The position numbers and the translations under genes were made by a program. Shown piece after piece: positions 32,701 to 41,225 of a DNA stretch of 64,000 bases. A model generated the notes under the pieces. That model ran no database searches. It was not told where the DNA came from and saw only the letters and a program-made list of their open reading frames with translations. Origin of the DNA: Sporomusaceae bacterium UBA7701 (GTDB taxonomy: Bacteria > Bacillota > Negativicutes > Sporomusales > UBA7701); NCBI GenBank assembly GCA_002482545.1, contig DLGF01000015.1:124001-188000 (forward strand), given 5' to 3'. How positions within the stretch are numbered: position 1 is the stretch's first letter; the number at the start of each line of letters is the position of its first letter.

Positions 32701-34504
32701 CGCTTCGCGCGGTTTGAATCATCAGCGCCTGGAAAAGGCTGACGTGACGCGGCATGAAGACAAATGGGACTTCTCAGGCGGCCGCCTGACGGAACGCATG
32801 GGCGTCACAGGCTACTGGTTCGGTCAGGAATACGACGGCGGCCGTGCCGTGTGGACGAATAAGAATACGCAGGTCCGCTTCGGTTACGGCGATTTCAGCC
32901 GGAACACCGGCATCACCGACTCGGCTTATACGCACCCGACGCGCCAGCTCTTCTTGCGAGCGGCGACCAAAGCTGAATGGCTGGGAATGGATAACGGTCA
33001 AACCCGTACCTATGACGGCGTTTATAACGATCATGTGGTCAGCGTAGACGGCTACCAAGGGCTGTACCAAAAGCTGGTCCAGGCCTCCAGTCTGGCGGAA
33101 CAACAGACGATCGTCAATCAGTATTTAGACGTCATCAAACAAAATGATCCGGCTGCATACGACATCATTACATCTAATTCTAGGAACTATACATATTCCA
33201 TCAACACCTTTGCCTGGAAGAAAGTTACCGTGACCGATGCGGCAACCGGGGAAACAGTCGGCGACTACCTTGCCATGGTAAGTCCGACTGCGACAGAGTA
33301 TCTTCACTATCAAGATTTCTTTAATCAGGCAAAGCTGGAGCAGGCTGCCGAAAGCGTATGGAACAACATCGAATCCTCTTTGGAAGCCGGCAGCACACGA
33401 ACAAGAAATGTGGATGATCACAGCACGTTCTTGCTGTCACCAGGAAGGTATACTTTTACCAGCACCTTCTACGGCTATGGCCAATACACCGGCGACCAGG
33501 TTTTACAGATGATGGGGACGGATAGTCGTGTTATTCCCATGGATAGTTTCAACGCCAGTGATTTCACGGCCCTCACGAAAGACGAGGCCAAGGCCAAGGC
33601 CATCACGTCCTTATGGAACAGCCAGAATGCTTTAAAGTCTGTGCAGTCAGTCAAACGATTTTCCGCATCAGCTGGTTCCGAATTGAACGGGTGGAAAGCC
33701 GCCGATCTGGCGGTTACGGTTGAGGATCTTGTTAGACTTATGGCAGGAATTAGCTGGCAACCGGAAGATAACAGTTCCATGCCTCTGAATTTGCTGGAAC
33801 AATTGGGAGAAATACTGACCGTGGAAGGCACGGTGCTGGTACAGGATTATATCCCCGCCATCGAACAGGCCTTCTATGTACAGGCCAAGCATGAAATCAC
33901 GCCGAATCTCGGTGTGGCGGCCTGGTATTTGCGGTCGACGGGCGACAAGCAGCACAGCTTTACTGCCGCCAACGGCGCCGGCAACGATGTTGCCGCCTTC
34001 GACCAACTGGTCAACGTCATCGGTCTCGGTGCCAAGTGGAAGCTCGGCGGCAATGCCTCCCTTTCCTTCGATTGGGGCCAGAACCGCACGGACTTCGGCC
34101 GCTACATGAACGGTCATACGGTTTACCAGCATGAATCAGGTACGTCGGACTTTACCCTCAAGGGCCGCGCCGACGGCGGCACGCCGTACTTCTGGGATAT
34201 CCGCTTCGATCTGGGCAAGGCCAACATGGACAAGCCCGGCAGCTGGAATGCCTTTGTCGACTATAAATACTTCCAGCACGGCTCCTTCTTCGGCGGCAAC
34301 GGCACAGAAGCCCTGCCGGACCGCTATCTCGACGGCATCAAGAGCTTCACCGTCGGAGCAGGCTACGTCCCGAGCGAAGACCTCCTCATCGAAGCCTTTT
34401 ACACCTTCGATGCCCGAGGCATCGGCCGGCGCGATACCCTCTACGGCTCAGAAAATTTCAAACTGGGCGATTACGCGAGAGTGCAATTGACCTACAGATT
34501 CTAA
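29723..34504 (+). CDS. TonB-dependent receptor fused to a second outer-membrane barrel
   Basis: A 1593-residue protein, about twice the usual receptor length. It has a signal peptide (residues 1-31, ending TLAAED), a plug domain (about 40-170: STTIITKEDIEKKQAKSVEDII, GISIRGAEPRHTLILVDGQPV, GAASAKYGADAIGGVINIITR), and a first beta barrel to about residue 872 closing with YKAGFNMKFGAG. An acidic linker (about 873-910, EQAADSEEQGGQDDADRP) leads to a second beta-rich half (910-1593) with alternating barrel strands (RLRLGVDARIDDKTNVTVLG, RVQLTYRF). Each half ends in an aromatic residue like a barrel assembly signal. Start is TTG at 29723 with GGGGAGG upstream. Probably a haem or iron-chelate receptor; the second half resembles Negativicutes porin-like proteins. 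Confidence 0.85.
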   Translation: MNKKRRARCAVAALLTANVFALWDGGMTLAAEDAAKTRDIVVEADAAKEEAKHSSQSTTIITKEDIEKKQAKSVEDIIFDETGVTRTVDAMGRVGISIRGAEPRHTLILVDGQPVMGDFAKYQGAADEAMRLGTENVERIEIIRGAASAKYGADAIGGVINIITRKAAKTADLQLNAEGRRAKGDGDIFPYSNFFLRADSGQMGKLRLGLYGGKRDIMPVYGEQTFFGMANDSSVRNSLRFYGDIKNIGLVGTYDMDERNKFDFSLGRINENMERYVKHSNSGLEPQQHFKRTISRNTEQLTYTGNNGGNTDWTISYDYAKMNEDDLTLTSHYGYSQYEGKNTLHYIDDVDHRQWNVKASANTQLNDKHLLTYGFGYTKETGAGSRLKNAPQTYSRYIDPWDYDKNLYTKGGTGAPSSNVHDYAMAFNAAGVPYYDQEYEWYGTRDANGKTVVPAYTYQDFTKYGAYATGAPADVQARWNQFAAQLRAQNPDLTGGSGFYSGSNGALITLYYNESLKMAEYNGKQFKQEYYDRQNRQQVGQAEIKRHNFFLQDTWQINDNTVLAPIIRADHSNLFGTNATFNMGLTHNIKGNANRRFKANIGTGYTEPGMGELYYNWEMYAGMPVAYEIGKLGYYWAGNPNLKPEKSVNFDIGLEGEHGRTSSRLNLFHNRINDYMTTYFTGYLMDFYPTEDWRFKWLSPPDMIYSFKNIGRAEITGVEAEVQHQFDDNWSGKLGYTYLHAVNKSDPTMPDQLLDKPQHKVDIGLTYANKKGNWRASLWGNYYINMLDSNSVANNGNYIDCTGTDLKYNFAEGGKQTYEKKTFGLWNLLIQKDLSGDSMVYFGIDNLFNHRDDDRAFQERVYKAGFNMKFGAGRDTAEQAADSEEQGGQDDADRPIDGFIEKPFDENKEKGVEIIGDYRVRGNSHAGENKPEARVTTDASIGNAAKNVSDKPDHGFDQRLRLGVDARIDDKTNVTVLGSASGVQGVDTASDIAASRGLNHQRLEKADVTRHEDKWDFSGGRLTERMGVTGYWFGQEYDGGRAVWTNKNTQVRFGYGDFSRNTGITDSAYTHPTRQLFLRAATKAEWLGMDNGQTRTYDGVYNDHVVSVDGYQGLYQKLVQASSLAEQQTIVNQYLDVIKQNDPAAYDIITSNSRNYTYSINTFAWKKVTVTDAATGETVGDYLAMVSPTATEYLHYQDFFNQAKLEQAAESVWNNIESSLEAGSTRTRNVDDHSTFLLSPGRYTFTSTFYGYGQYTGDQVLQMMGTDSRVIPMDSFNASDFTALTKDEAKAKAITSLWNSQNALKSVQSVKRFSASAGSELNGWKAADLAVTVEDLVRLMAGISWQPEDNSSMPLNLLEQLGEILTVEGTVLVQDYIPAIEQAFYVQAKHEITPNLGVAAWYLRSTGDKQHSFTAANGAGNDVAAFDQLVNVIGLGAKWKLGGNASLSFDWGQNRTDFGRYMNGHTVYQHESGTSDFTLKGRADGGTPYFWDIRFDLGKANMDKPGSWNAFVDYKYFQHGSFFGGNGTEALPDRYLDGIKSFTVGAGYVPSEDLLIEAFYTFDARGIGRRDTLYGSENFKLGDYARVQLTYRF

Positions 34505-34581
34505 GAAAGACGGTCGGTTAAACAGATCGTGCCAACGCCGTTTAGGCTTGGCTAGCAGTTAAAAGGCTCCGCCCGCTAAAG

Positions 34582-34610
34582 CAATACCCCCGGCTAGGCC
34601 GGGGGTATTG
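34582..34610 (+). terminator. GC-rich terminator after the receptor gene
   Basis: A 13-bp stem (CAATACCCCCGGC, 34582-34594, with its complement 34598-34610) around a TAG loop. No strong U-run follows. It lies about 80 bases after the receptor stop codon. Confidence 0.6.
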
Positions 34611-34707
34611 TCGTCTATTCATAATTTTGTGAAGGTGACGGCCGCGGTATTATATTACCGGGTTATAGAGCTTTTTACTAAGTCCCCTGAGCTTCGGCCG
34701 CCGCCGG

Positions 34708-35085
34708 TTATTTTAAAATCCGCAATGAGAGAATATACAGGGTTACCCCCGCGCCTACGGCGATTAGCAGGAGGCGGATATACAGACTGGCCAGCAAAAC
34801 CATGGAAAGACCCAGTGAGCCCCACAGAAAAACTATTGCCATCACTTTAGTCTTCCGCGTAACGGCCCGGTAGGTCTGATAATGGTAAATATAGCTGCCC
34901 AATGTTTTGTGGTGAATCAGCCAGCCATACAGCCGGGCTGAACTGCGGGTAAAACAGTAAGCGGCAAGCAGGAGAAAGGGCGTTGTTGGCAGCAGGGGAA
35001 GAAAGATGCCGATAATCCCCAGCGCCAATGAAAGGCAGCCAACGGCTATAAGAATATATTTTTTAATGATTTCGCCAGTCTGCAT
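34708..35085 (-). CDS. DUF454 (YbaN-like) membrane protein
   Basis: A 125-residue inner-membrane protein of the YbaN/DUF454 family: LGIIGIFLPLLPTTPFLLLAAYCFTRSS is the family hallmark, followed by LYGWLIHHKTLGSYIYHYQTYRAVTRKTK and further membrane segments. Function is not established, but members are often iron-regulated in Gram-negative bacteria. The ATG at 35085 has GAGGT six bases upstream. A Fur-box-containing promoter lies at 35308-35337 on the same strand, with a terminator hairpin between. Confidence 0.85.
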   Translation of the reverse strand: MQTGEIIKKYILIAVGCLSLALGIIGIFLPLLPTTPFLLLAAYCFTRSSARLYGWLIHHKTLGSYIYHYQTYRAVTRKTKVMAIVFLWGSLGLSMVLLASLYIRLLLIAVGAGVTLYILSLRILK

Positions 35086-35222
35086 CGCCATACCTCGCGT
35101 GATGAAATGAAATGAATCCGGCCTGCCCTTCCGGAGACCTGCCGCCAACCGGGCGGCTGCCTGTCCGGGCCGGGTCTGTGTCGCCGGGATATACGGTTTT
35201 TCCCATAGGCCGCCGGCAATAG

Positions 35223-35252
35223 AAAAAACTCCGCACCCTTAAAGCAGCGGAG
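35223..35252 (-). terminator. Terminator in the DUF454 gene leader
   Basis: On the minus strand CTCCGC (35252-35247) pairs with GCGGAG (35234-35229), followed by TTTTTT. Its 5' arm lies in GGGAGCTCCGCTGC, nearly the same as GGGAGCTCCGTTGC in the hairpin at 24405-24442. It should give a short RNA from the Fur promoter, with read-through to the gene. Confidence 0.65.
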
Positions 35253-35307
35253 CTCCCGGCCCTCAAAACAATCCGATAGAAGGATATGTTTACTTACTTA
35301 CCCCTTA

Positions 35308-35337
35308 ACTATATTCGATAATAGTAATCATTGTCAA
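35308..35337 (-). promoter_or_regulatory. Promoter with Fur box for the DUF454 gene
   Basis: Minus strand: TTGACA (35337-35332), an 18-base spacer, TATAGT (35313-35308). The overlapping GACAATGATTACTATTATC is a good Fur-box match. The paired arrangement with 24273-24293 suggests two units under the same iron control. Confidence 0.7.
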
Positions 35338-35430
35338 TGGATTTCATCCTAATTAGCAGGAGACTCCTGGGTTTGTTCTGCCGGGCCCGGCCCGCTGGAG
35401 GCGCGGGTAGGGCTGCTTTTCGCCTGATTA

Positions 35431-38220
35431 TTATCTGGCGGGGGTTTGCGCGTATATTATCTGTATAATATAGCAAACTTCGTCGTCGTTTATTTTTATG
35501 CCGTACGCTTCTTCCAGGAGGGCCGTTTCGGCGCGTATGCTCTGGAAAACGGCCGCATTCTCTTCCTTGAACGGCCGGATATTTTCAAAGTATACCGCTT
35601 CTTTTTGAACGCAACGGTCCAGCATGCAGCCCAGGTGCACGATCATGTTCAGAAGATCGTCGGAAGATGTGGGATTATACCTGATATTCTCAATAAAATT
35701 TTTGATGTATGTGACGGCTATTTTGGGATTGAGGCATTTTACGTATTCTTCCAGTATGTGGCAGGCTTTGTCATAGGTATTTTCGCCTGGCGGCAGGATG
35801 GGGCCGGGGGGCGGCGCCGGGAAGTTGGCATTGAGCATCTCAAAGAAGCGTTTTTGTCCCTCGGCTTGCATGATCTGGCCTATGGGGAAAAACGGTATAT
35901 CGAGCTTGGGGTCTATGTTGCCGACGGCGGCGATAAAATTGTTTTTTGCCTGCATTTTGGCATAGTCGCTTTTTACGTCCAGGTGGTTGGCCACGACGAT
36001 ATCGAAGAAGTGCTGGTATTGGGGATAGAGAAGTTTTTCCAGGATGTCGCGCATCATTTGGCTGGCGCCTTTCCCGGTCATGCAAATGGAAAGTATGGCC
36101 GGCTTTTTATTTGCTATGGCCGGCAGGTCTATTTTTTGGATGGAATCGTAAATCGTATTTATATCATCCTTGCGGTAGAGGACCTTGCGCAATACTTCGA
36201 TGACGAGCGGCGTGGATATATAAGAGACCACCTTTGCTTCTATGCCTGTTTCCGACGTCAGTCTTTCTCCAAAGCTGACCAGAGAGCCCATATCCACCAG
36301 GAGAAAAATGCCTTTGCCCTGGTGCACCGATACGGCTGCGCTGCGAAATTTGGCATATATTTCGTCGCTGGCGGCCGAAAGCGGCATATCGATGGCTTTC
36401 AGCCAGGAGGTATTCAAAAGGGTATTGGCGACTGAGGCAATGCTGGAGGCCGTGGAATCGCCATGGCAGATGATTATCGCGCCGATAAGGTTTTTGGCGG
36501 CGTCGCCCAGTTGGCTTTGCGCCAGCAAAAGCGCCAGGAAACTTTGTTCGTAGGCCGGTATAGAGGTATGGAAGCCGGCTTCCAGTTTTTTGATGATTTC
36601 CTGTGCGACAAAATATTCCTTGGCGTGTTCTTTTTTTATCTTGCTTATTTGCATTTCCGGCATAACGGGATTGGTATTTGTGCGGTTTAAAAGCGCCTGG
36701 ACATGAAAGCACAAGCCAAAAAGGAAATTGTCGTCGAATTGAGCCGACAGCTGATGCTGGGCGGTTTCAAGGCATTCGGAAGTGATGTCCACGACTTCCT
36801 TGGGCAGTACCTGATAGAGCGCCTTGATATTGGGCCGGTTATCCCTGATGTGTTTTAAAATAGTGTTGAAGTATTCGTCCACGTCTTTTTTCAATACTTC
36901 ATTTATGGCCGTTCTCTTTAATCCCTGATTTTTAAGGTCGACCAACTTGTCCGACATTTGCCGGTAAATATTGTCGGACAGCTCCCGGTCGCTGACTTTT
37001 GCGCCGTTGACCGGATTGATAGCCAGGCATTCGGAGAAGGTGGCCAGGTAGTTCTTTGTTTCACTGTCCAATTGGTCGAACCGGAACAAGCAGTCGCGTA
37101 TCTCTTTTTTGAGCAGGGCGAAGTGCACATGGATATCCCGGTTATCCTGCAAATATTGCAAAAAAGCGTTAGCGCAAAGCTTTTTGATCTCCGAACACAA
37201 TTGACCGATGTTGCCTTCTTTAAAATCGTAGATGGCCAGGCTTTTTAAAACTTCCGGATCGACCCTTAGAGGCTGATTCAGATGCATCGCTTCCTGGCTG
37301 AAAAAATGCCCTATGATCATTATGCGCTCAAAAACCGGCTTTTGGCTGTATTGCGGCAGGTTTATCGTTATGGGTATGCGGCGTTTGAAGGTTGTCAGCA
37401 GGCTTTTATCCGGGTCTTCGGTTGTGGCCGCTATGATGAGAAAGTCGGCCTTGCGCGTGGCCGCGCTTTCGCCCAGCCTTTTGTACTCTCCTTTGTCCAT
37501 GAGATAAAAGAGCATTTCCTGCCCTTCGGGAGGCAGGCGGTGCACTTCATCAAGGAAAAGTACCCCGCCGTCGGCTTTTTCGACCAGGCCGGCCTTGTCG
37601 CCGCCGGCGCCGGTAAAAGCGTTTTTTGTATGTCCGAACAGATGGGAAAGCAGCAACTGGGGGTTGTTGTAATAGTCGGCGCAATTGAAGGTTACAAAAG
37701 GGTAGTTCTCCGGTTTTTTGCCGCGCGCCGCCACGCCGTAAGCGTGCATGGCGGCGGCAAAAGTTGTTTTGCCTACGCCGCTGGCCCCCAGAACTAGCGT
37801 GTGCAGGCCCTTGGGCGGATAGACCATGGCCGCTTTGGCCTGGCTTACCTGATTTTCCAGGCTGCCGTCCTTGCCAAGGATATGCTGGAAGGGGTCTTTC
37901 CGTTCGGGGCTTTTTTTTGCGAGCAGTTCCAGTTCGGATAGAGAATAGGTGGTTTTGTCAGGCAGTATACTGTTGCGGGCCAGCCGGACGAAGTGTTCCC
38001 TGGCGATAAAAGTGACAGGCCGGCTGTTTATCTTGATGATTTCCCCGGCTTTATGCAGTTGGTTGAGCAGAGTGCTGGCATTGTTTCGTACTATGCCCAG
38101 GCCGGATTGTACGCCGGCGGCGTCAACGCCCGGCTTTTCTTTATTTTGCAAAGCCTCCAGGATGTTTTCCGGCAATGTATGTGTTTTTATAAAATCAAGC
38201 ACGGACGCGTAGTTATTCAA
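35431..38220 (-). CDS. LevR/DgaR-type sigma-54 activator with PRD and EIIA domains
   Basis: About 930 residues. In order: an N-terminal helix-turn-helix (about 10-75), a sigma-54 AAA+ domain (about 110-350: Walker A GASGVGKTT, GHTKNAFTGA as the sigma-54 contact loop, Walker B GGVLFLDEVHRL), a PRD domain (about 400-510), an EIIA-Man-like domain (about 555-690, phospho-His in IIICHGDSTASS), an EIIB-like segment, and a second PRD (about 820-925). It activates PTS operons in response to phosphorylation by HPr and EII proteins. TTG at 38220 has GAGG eight bases upstream; a GTG at 38229 is the alternative. It is divergent from the PTS operon and probably binds the AGTGCAT sites. Confidence 0.93.
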   Translation of the reverse strand: MNNYASVLDFIKTHTLPENILEALQNKEKPGVDAAGVQSGLGIVRNNASTLLNQLHKAGEIIKINSRPVTFIAREHFVRLARNSILPDKTTYSLSELELLAKKSPERKDPFQHILGKDGSLENQVSQAKAAMVYPPKGLHTLVLGASGVGKTTFAAAMHAYGVAARGKKPENYPFVTFNCADYYNNPQLLLSHLFGHTKNAFTGAGGDKAGLVEKADGGVLFLDEVHRLPPEGQEMLFYLMDKGEYKRLGESAATRKADFLIIAATTEDPDKSLLTTFKRRIPITINLPQYSQKPVFERIMIIGHFFSQEAMHLNQPLRVDPEVLKSLAIYDFKEGNIGQLCSEIKKLCANAFLQYLQDNRDIHVHFALLKKEIRDCLFRFDQLDSETKNYLATFSECLAINPVNGAKVSDRELSDNIYRQMSDKLVDLKNQGLKRTAINEVLKKDVDEYFNTILKHIRDNRPNIKALYQVLPKEVVDITSECLETAQHQLSAQFDDNFLFGLCFHVQALLNRTNTNPVMPEMQISKIKKEHAKEYFVAQEIIKKLEAGFHTSIPAYEQSFLALLLAQSQLGDAAKNLIGAIIICHGDSTASSIASVANTLLNTSWLKAIDMPLSAASDEIYAKFRSAAVSVHQGKGIFLLVDMGSLVSFGERLTSETGIEAKVVSYISTPLVIEVLRKVLYRKDDINTIYDSIQKIDLPAIANKKPAILSICMTGKGASQMMRDILEKLLYPQYQHFFDIVVANHLDVKSDYAKMQAKNNFIAAVGNIDPKLDIPFFPIGQIMQAEGQKRFFEMLNANFPAPPPGPILPPGENTYDKACHILEEYVKCLNPKIAVTYIKNFIENIRYNPTSSDDLLNMIVHLGCMLDRCVQKEAVYFENIRPFKEENAAVFQSIRAETALLEEAYGIKINDDEVCYIIQIIYAQTPAR

Positions 38221-38315
38221 AATGAACACCTCGCTCGACGAGTTTTCTAAATTGATTGCTTATTTATAATTAAATTTAAACTTATAATAAAATAATTGCA
38301 AGCAAAAATTTAATT

Positions 38316-38394
38316 AGTGCATTATTTTTTGAAAGCATTACAAGAAAAAACGAAAAAGCATATGCACTGATTGGAATAAATAGAAACAGTGCAT
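38316..38394. repeat. AGTGCAT sites upstream of the PTS operon (candidate UAS)
   Basis: ATGCACTG (38362-38369) and CAGTGCAT (38387-38394) form an inverted repeat with a 17-base spacer, and a further AGTGCAT lies at 38316-38322. They are 160-230 bases before the sigma-54 promoter, the usual place for binding sites of a LevR-type activator. Confidence 0.6.
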
Positions 38395-38549
38395 TGTTTA
38401 TAAAAAAATTCTTAAATATTTTTATTTTTAATTTTTTAACAAAATTTATTTATGCGATAAAAGTTGACGGTAAACATAGCTTTTATCGCCCATTGCACAG
38501 AGGTAATTTCCGTATTATCATGCAAAAATCTCTTGCTTATGCTCTAGGT

Positions 38550-38565
38550 TGGCATGTATTTTGCT
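38550..38565 (+). promoter_or_regulatory. Sigma-54 promoter of the PTS operon
   Basis: TGGCAT-GTATT-TTGCT matches the -24/-12 consensus (TGGCAC, five bases, TTGCA/T) with one mismatch. It lies 44 bases before the EIIA start codon and fits the divergent LevR-type activator. Confidence 0.9.
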
Positions 38566-38608
38566 GTAATTAAGGCAAAGTAAATAACTTGAGAAATGGG
38601 GAAATCGA

Positions 38609-39076
38609 ATGGGCAACGCCACGGCGCTATTGGACGAGGAACTTATTTGCATGGATTGCAAGGCTAAAGGCCGGCAAGAACTTTTGCGCGATCTGGCCGG
38701 CTTGTTATATGAAAAAGGTTATGTCAAAGACGGCTATGCCGATGCTATATGGGAGAGAGAAGAGCAGTTCCCCACCGGCCTGGCGACAAAAGGAATACAG
38801 GTCGCTATCCCGCACACGGATGCCAAATTTGTCAATAAGCCGGCCATACTGGTGGCCAAATTGAAAAAGCCGGTTGTTTTCAAAGAAATGGGCAGCGAAG
38901 ACAAAGAAGTCGAAGCGTCAATGGTATTCATGCTGGCCCTCAATAGCCATGACGAGCAGCTTGATGCCTTGAGCAAGCTGACGGAGGTTTTCAGTGATGA
39001 AAGCGTCCTGCGGAATCTATACAGCGCGCCGACCGCGTTTGAATTGCTCGCCCGCCTGAAAATCATTCTGGGTTGA
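38609..39076 (+). CDS. gatA: PTS EIIA component, galactitol/fructose type
   Basis: A 155-residue EIIA of the fructose-mannitol/galactitol superfamily with the phospho-acceptor His69 in VAIPHTDA. It accepts phosphate from HPr and passes it to EIIB. It is the first gene after the sigma-54 promoter in an operon that also holds EIIB, EIIC and HPr. The symbol reflects the best family match (GatA); the true substrate of the system is uncertain. Confidence 0.88.
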   Translation: MGNATALLDEELICMDCKAKGRQELLRDLAGLLYEKGYVKDGYADAIWEREEQFPTGLATKGIQVAIPHTDAKFVNKPAILVAKLKKPVVFKEMGSEDKEVEASMVFMLALNSHDEQLDALSKLTEVFSDESVLRNLYSAPTAFELLARLKIILG

Positions 39077-39099
39077 AGGAGTAGGGAAAGGAGAAATAT

Positions 39100-40074
39100 A
39101 TGGAAAAGAACTGGAAGATAGTGGCAACGGCGGTGACCTTCGGCAAGTTTTATAAGGAACCGGTAAAAAGATTGCAGGAAGCCGGCTGCGAGGTGCTTTT
39201 AAACCCGTTCGGCCGGCCGTTCACCAAGGAAGAGATGGTGGAATACGCCCACGATGCCGACGCGATAATCCTCGGCAATGATAAAGTGCCGGCCGACGTC
39301 ATGGACCGTTTTGCCAACATGAAGATAATCGCCAAACACGGCGTCGGGGTGGACGCCATAGATAAAGACAAGGCTCGCGAGATGGGCATAATCGTGACGA
39401 ACGCGCCCGCGACCAATAAGGAAGAGGTGGCGGACTGCGCGCTGGGTTTTATCCTGATGTTGGCCCGGGATTATTTCAAGATCATCCGGGAGACCAAGGA
39501 TAAAGAGTGGAACAAATACCCCGGCATAAGTCTTTATCGAAAAACCATCGGCATTATTGGCGTGGGCAATATCGGGCTGGCCACAGCTAAAAGGGCGGCG
39601 GGTTTTTCCATGAAGATCCTTGGGGTGGATATCGTGGAGCGGGATGAAGCCAAAAGTGTCGGCGTGGAATATGTCGGTTTGCCCGAACTTTTGGCGCAGT
39701 CGGATTTTATTAGCCTGCATGTGCCCCTGACAGACAAGACCTACCACCTGTTAGGCGAGAAGGAATTCAGCCAGATGAAAAAGGGCGCGATCCTGGTCAA
39801 TACCGCCCGCAGCAAATGCGTGGACCCTGCCGCGTTGACTACCGCGCTAAAAGCTGGCGCTTTGACTGGATACGCGACAGACGTGTACGATTTCGAACCG
39901 CCCGCATGGCAGCCGTATTTCGACTTTCCCAATGTGCTGCTGACCCCGCATATAGCCGGCACGACGTACGATTCCAATAAAAGGATGGGCGATACGGCGG
40001 TGGATAATGTCCTGGCGGTAAAAGCCGGGAAGACGCCGCCCAATTTGATAACCGAAGGAGGAAAATCCGCGTGA
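39100..40074 (+). CDS. D-2-hydroxyacid dehydrogenase (SerA-like)
   Basis: A 324-residue NAD-dependent D-isomer 2-hydroxyacid dehydrogenase. It has the substrate-domain motif HGVGVDAIDKDKAREMGIIVTNAPATNKEEVADCALG, a Rossmann GVGNIGLATAKRAAGF, catalytic Arg in NTARSKCVDP, Glu in DVYDFEPP and His in LLTPHIAGTTYDSN. Members oxidise 3-phosphoglycerate or other 2-hydroxyacids. In this PTS operon it more likely acts on a hexonate or its phosphate than in serine synthesis. AAAGGAG precedes the ATG, and its stop overlaps the next start by four bases. Confidence 0.9.
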   Translation: MEKNWKIVATAVTFGKFYKEPVKRLQEAGCEVLLNPFGRPFTKEEMVEYAHDADAIILGNDKVPADVMDRFANMKIIAKHGVGVDAIDKDKAREMGIIVTNAPATNKEEVADCALGFILMLARDYFKIIRETKDKEWNKYPGISLYRKTIGIIGVGNIGLATAKRAAGFSMKILGVDIVERDEAKSVGVEYVGLPELLAQSDFISLHVPLTDKTYHLLGEKEFSQMKKGAILVNTARSKCVDPAALTTALKAGALTGYATDVYDFEPPAWQPYFDFPNVLLTPHIAGTTYDSNKRMGDTAVDNVLAVKAGKTPPNLITEGGKSA

Positions 40075-41216
40075 AGATAACCGAAATCAAGGTATACAAA
40101 ATAAAACCCAGGTGGATATTTGTCAAGGTACTCACCGACGAGGGCATTTGCGGCTGGGGCGAGTGCATTTCGGGCACAAGGACGCAGACGGTCGCCACCT
40201 GCATAGAGGAAACAGGCAGCCTGATCATCGGGCGCAACCCGCTGGAAATAGAAGACATCTGGCAATGCCTGTACAGGTATTTTTTTCGCGGCGGCCCGGT
40301 GCATATGACGGCCGTTTCCGGCCTGGAAATGGCCTTGTGGGATATAAAAGGAAAGTATTACAAAATGCCTGTATACGAATTTTTGGGCGGCAAGGCAAGA
40401 GATAAGATGAAGATATATTCCTGGATTGGCGGCGACCGGCCGAGCGAGGTCGCGGCCGAAGCGCTCAAAAGAAAAGAAGCGGGCTTTACGGCGGTGAAGA
40501 TGAACGCCTGTGAAGAGCTGCATTATGTCGACACTTATAAAAAGATAGACGAAGTCCTGGAACGCGTGGACTCCATCCGCAAAGCCGTCGGCCACGATTT
40601 GGAGATAGGCATAGATTTCCACGGGCGTGTGCACAAGACCATGGCCAAAGTGCTGGCGCGTGAGCTGGAGCCTTACCGCCCGATGTTTATCGAAGAGGCG
40701 GTATTGCCGGAAAACGGCGACGCTTTGAAGGAAATAGCGCATCACACCAGCATACCCATAGCCACGGGCGAGCGGCTGTACACCCGTTGGGGTTATAAAC
40801 ACATCATGCAGGACGGCGTTGTTGATATCATACAGCCGGACGTTTCGCTGGCCGGCGGTATCTATGAGACAAGAAAAATCATAGCCATGGCCGAAGCCTA
40901 TGATATAGCTGCGGCGCCCCACGCGCCCTATGGACCGGTAGCCTTGGCCGCCACCCTGCAGATAGACGTTTGCAGCCCTAATGTTTTTATCCAGGAGCAA
41001 AGCCTCGGCATCCATTACAACCAAGGGTTCGACCTGTTGGATTTTGTCAGGAACAAGGAGATATTCCAGTACAAGGACGGTTTTGTCGATATTCCCAAAG
41101 GCCACGGGCTTTGCCTGGACCTGGACGAGGAGCTGATCGAGCGAGTGAGCCTGGAGGGCCTTAATTGGACGAATCCAAGATGGCGCAACTATGACGGGAC
41201 TTTGGCGGAATGGTAG
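40071..41216 (+). CDS. Enolase-superfamily acid-sugar dehydratase, galactonate dehydratase-like
   Basis: A 381-residue member of the mandelate racemase/D-galactonate dehydratase group: capping domain GWGECISGTRTQTV, FFRGGPVHMTAVSGLEMALWDIKGK, catalytic and metal-ligand region GIDFHGRVHKTMAKVLARELEPYRPMFIEEAVLPEN, IATGERLYTRWGYKHIMQDG, and PHAPYGPVALAA. D-galactonate dehydratase (DgoD) makes 2-keto-3-deoxygalactonate. The next gene is a KDPG-type aldolase, which expects a phosphorylated keto-deoxy acid, so the substrate here may be a phosphorylated aldonate delivered by the PTS. GTG start at 40071 overlaps the previous gene. Confidence 0.87.
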   Translation: MKITEIKVYKIKPRWIFVKVLTDEGICGWGECISGTRTQTVATCIEETGSLIIGRNPLEIEDIWQCLYRYFFRGGPVHMTAVSGLEMALWDIKGKYYKMPVYEFLGGKARDKMKIYSWIGGDRPSEVAAEALKRKEAGFTAVKMNACEELHYVDTYKKIDEVLERVDSIRKAVGHDLEIGIDFHGRVHKTMAKVLARELEPYRPMFIEEAVLPENGDALKEIAHHTSIPIATGERLYTRWGYKHIMQDGVVDIIQPDVSLAGGIYETRKIIAMAEAYDIAAAPHAPYGPVALAATLQIDVCSPNVFIQEQSLGIHYNQGFDLLDFVRNKEIFQYKDGFVDIPKGHGLCLDLDEELIERVSLEGLNWTNPRWRNYDGTLAEW

Positions 41217-41225
41217 GTGATTGAT

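Noticed and set aside
35446..36435. 329-codon plus-strand frame opposite the LevR-like gene
   Set aside because: Shadow frame; the minus strand encodes clear PRD and EIIA domains there.
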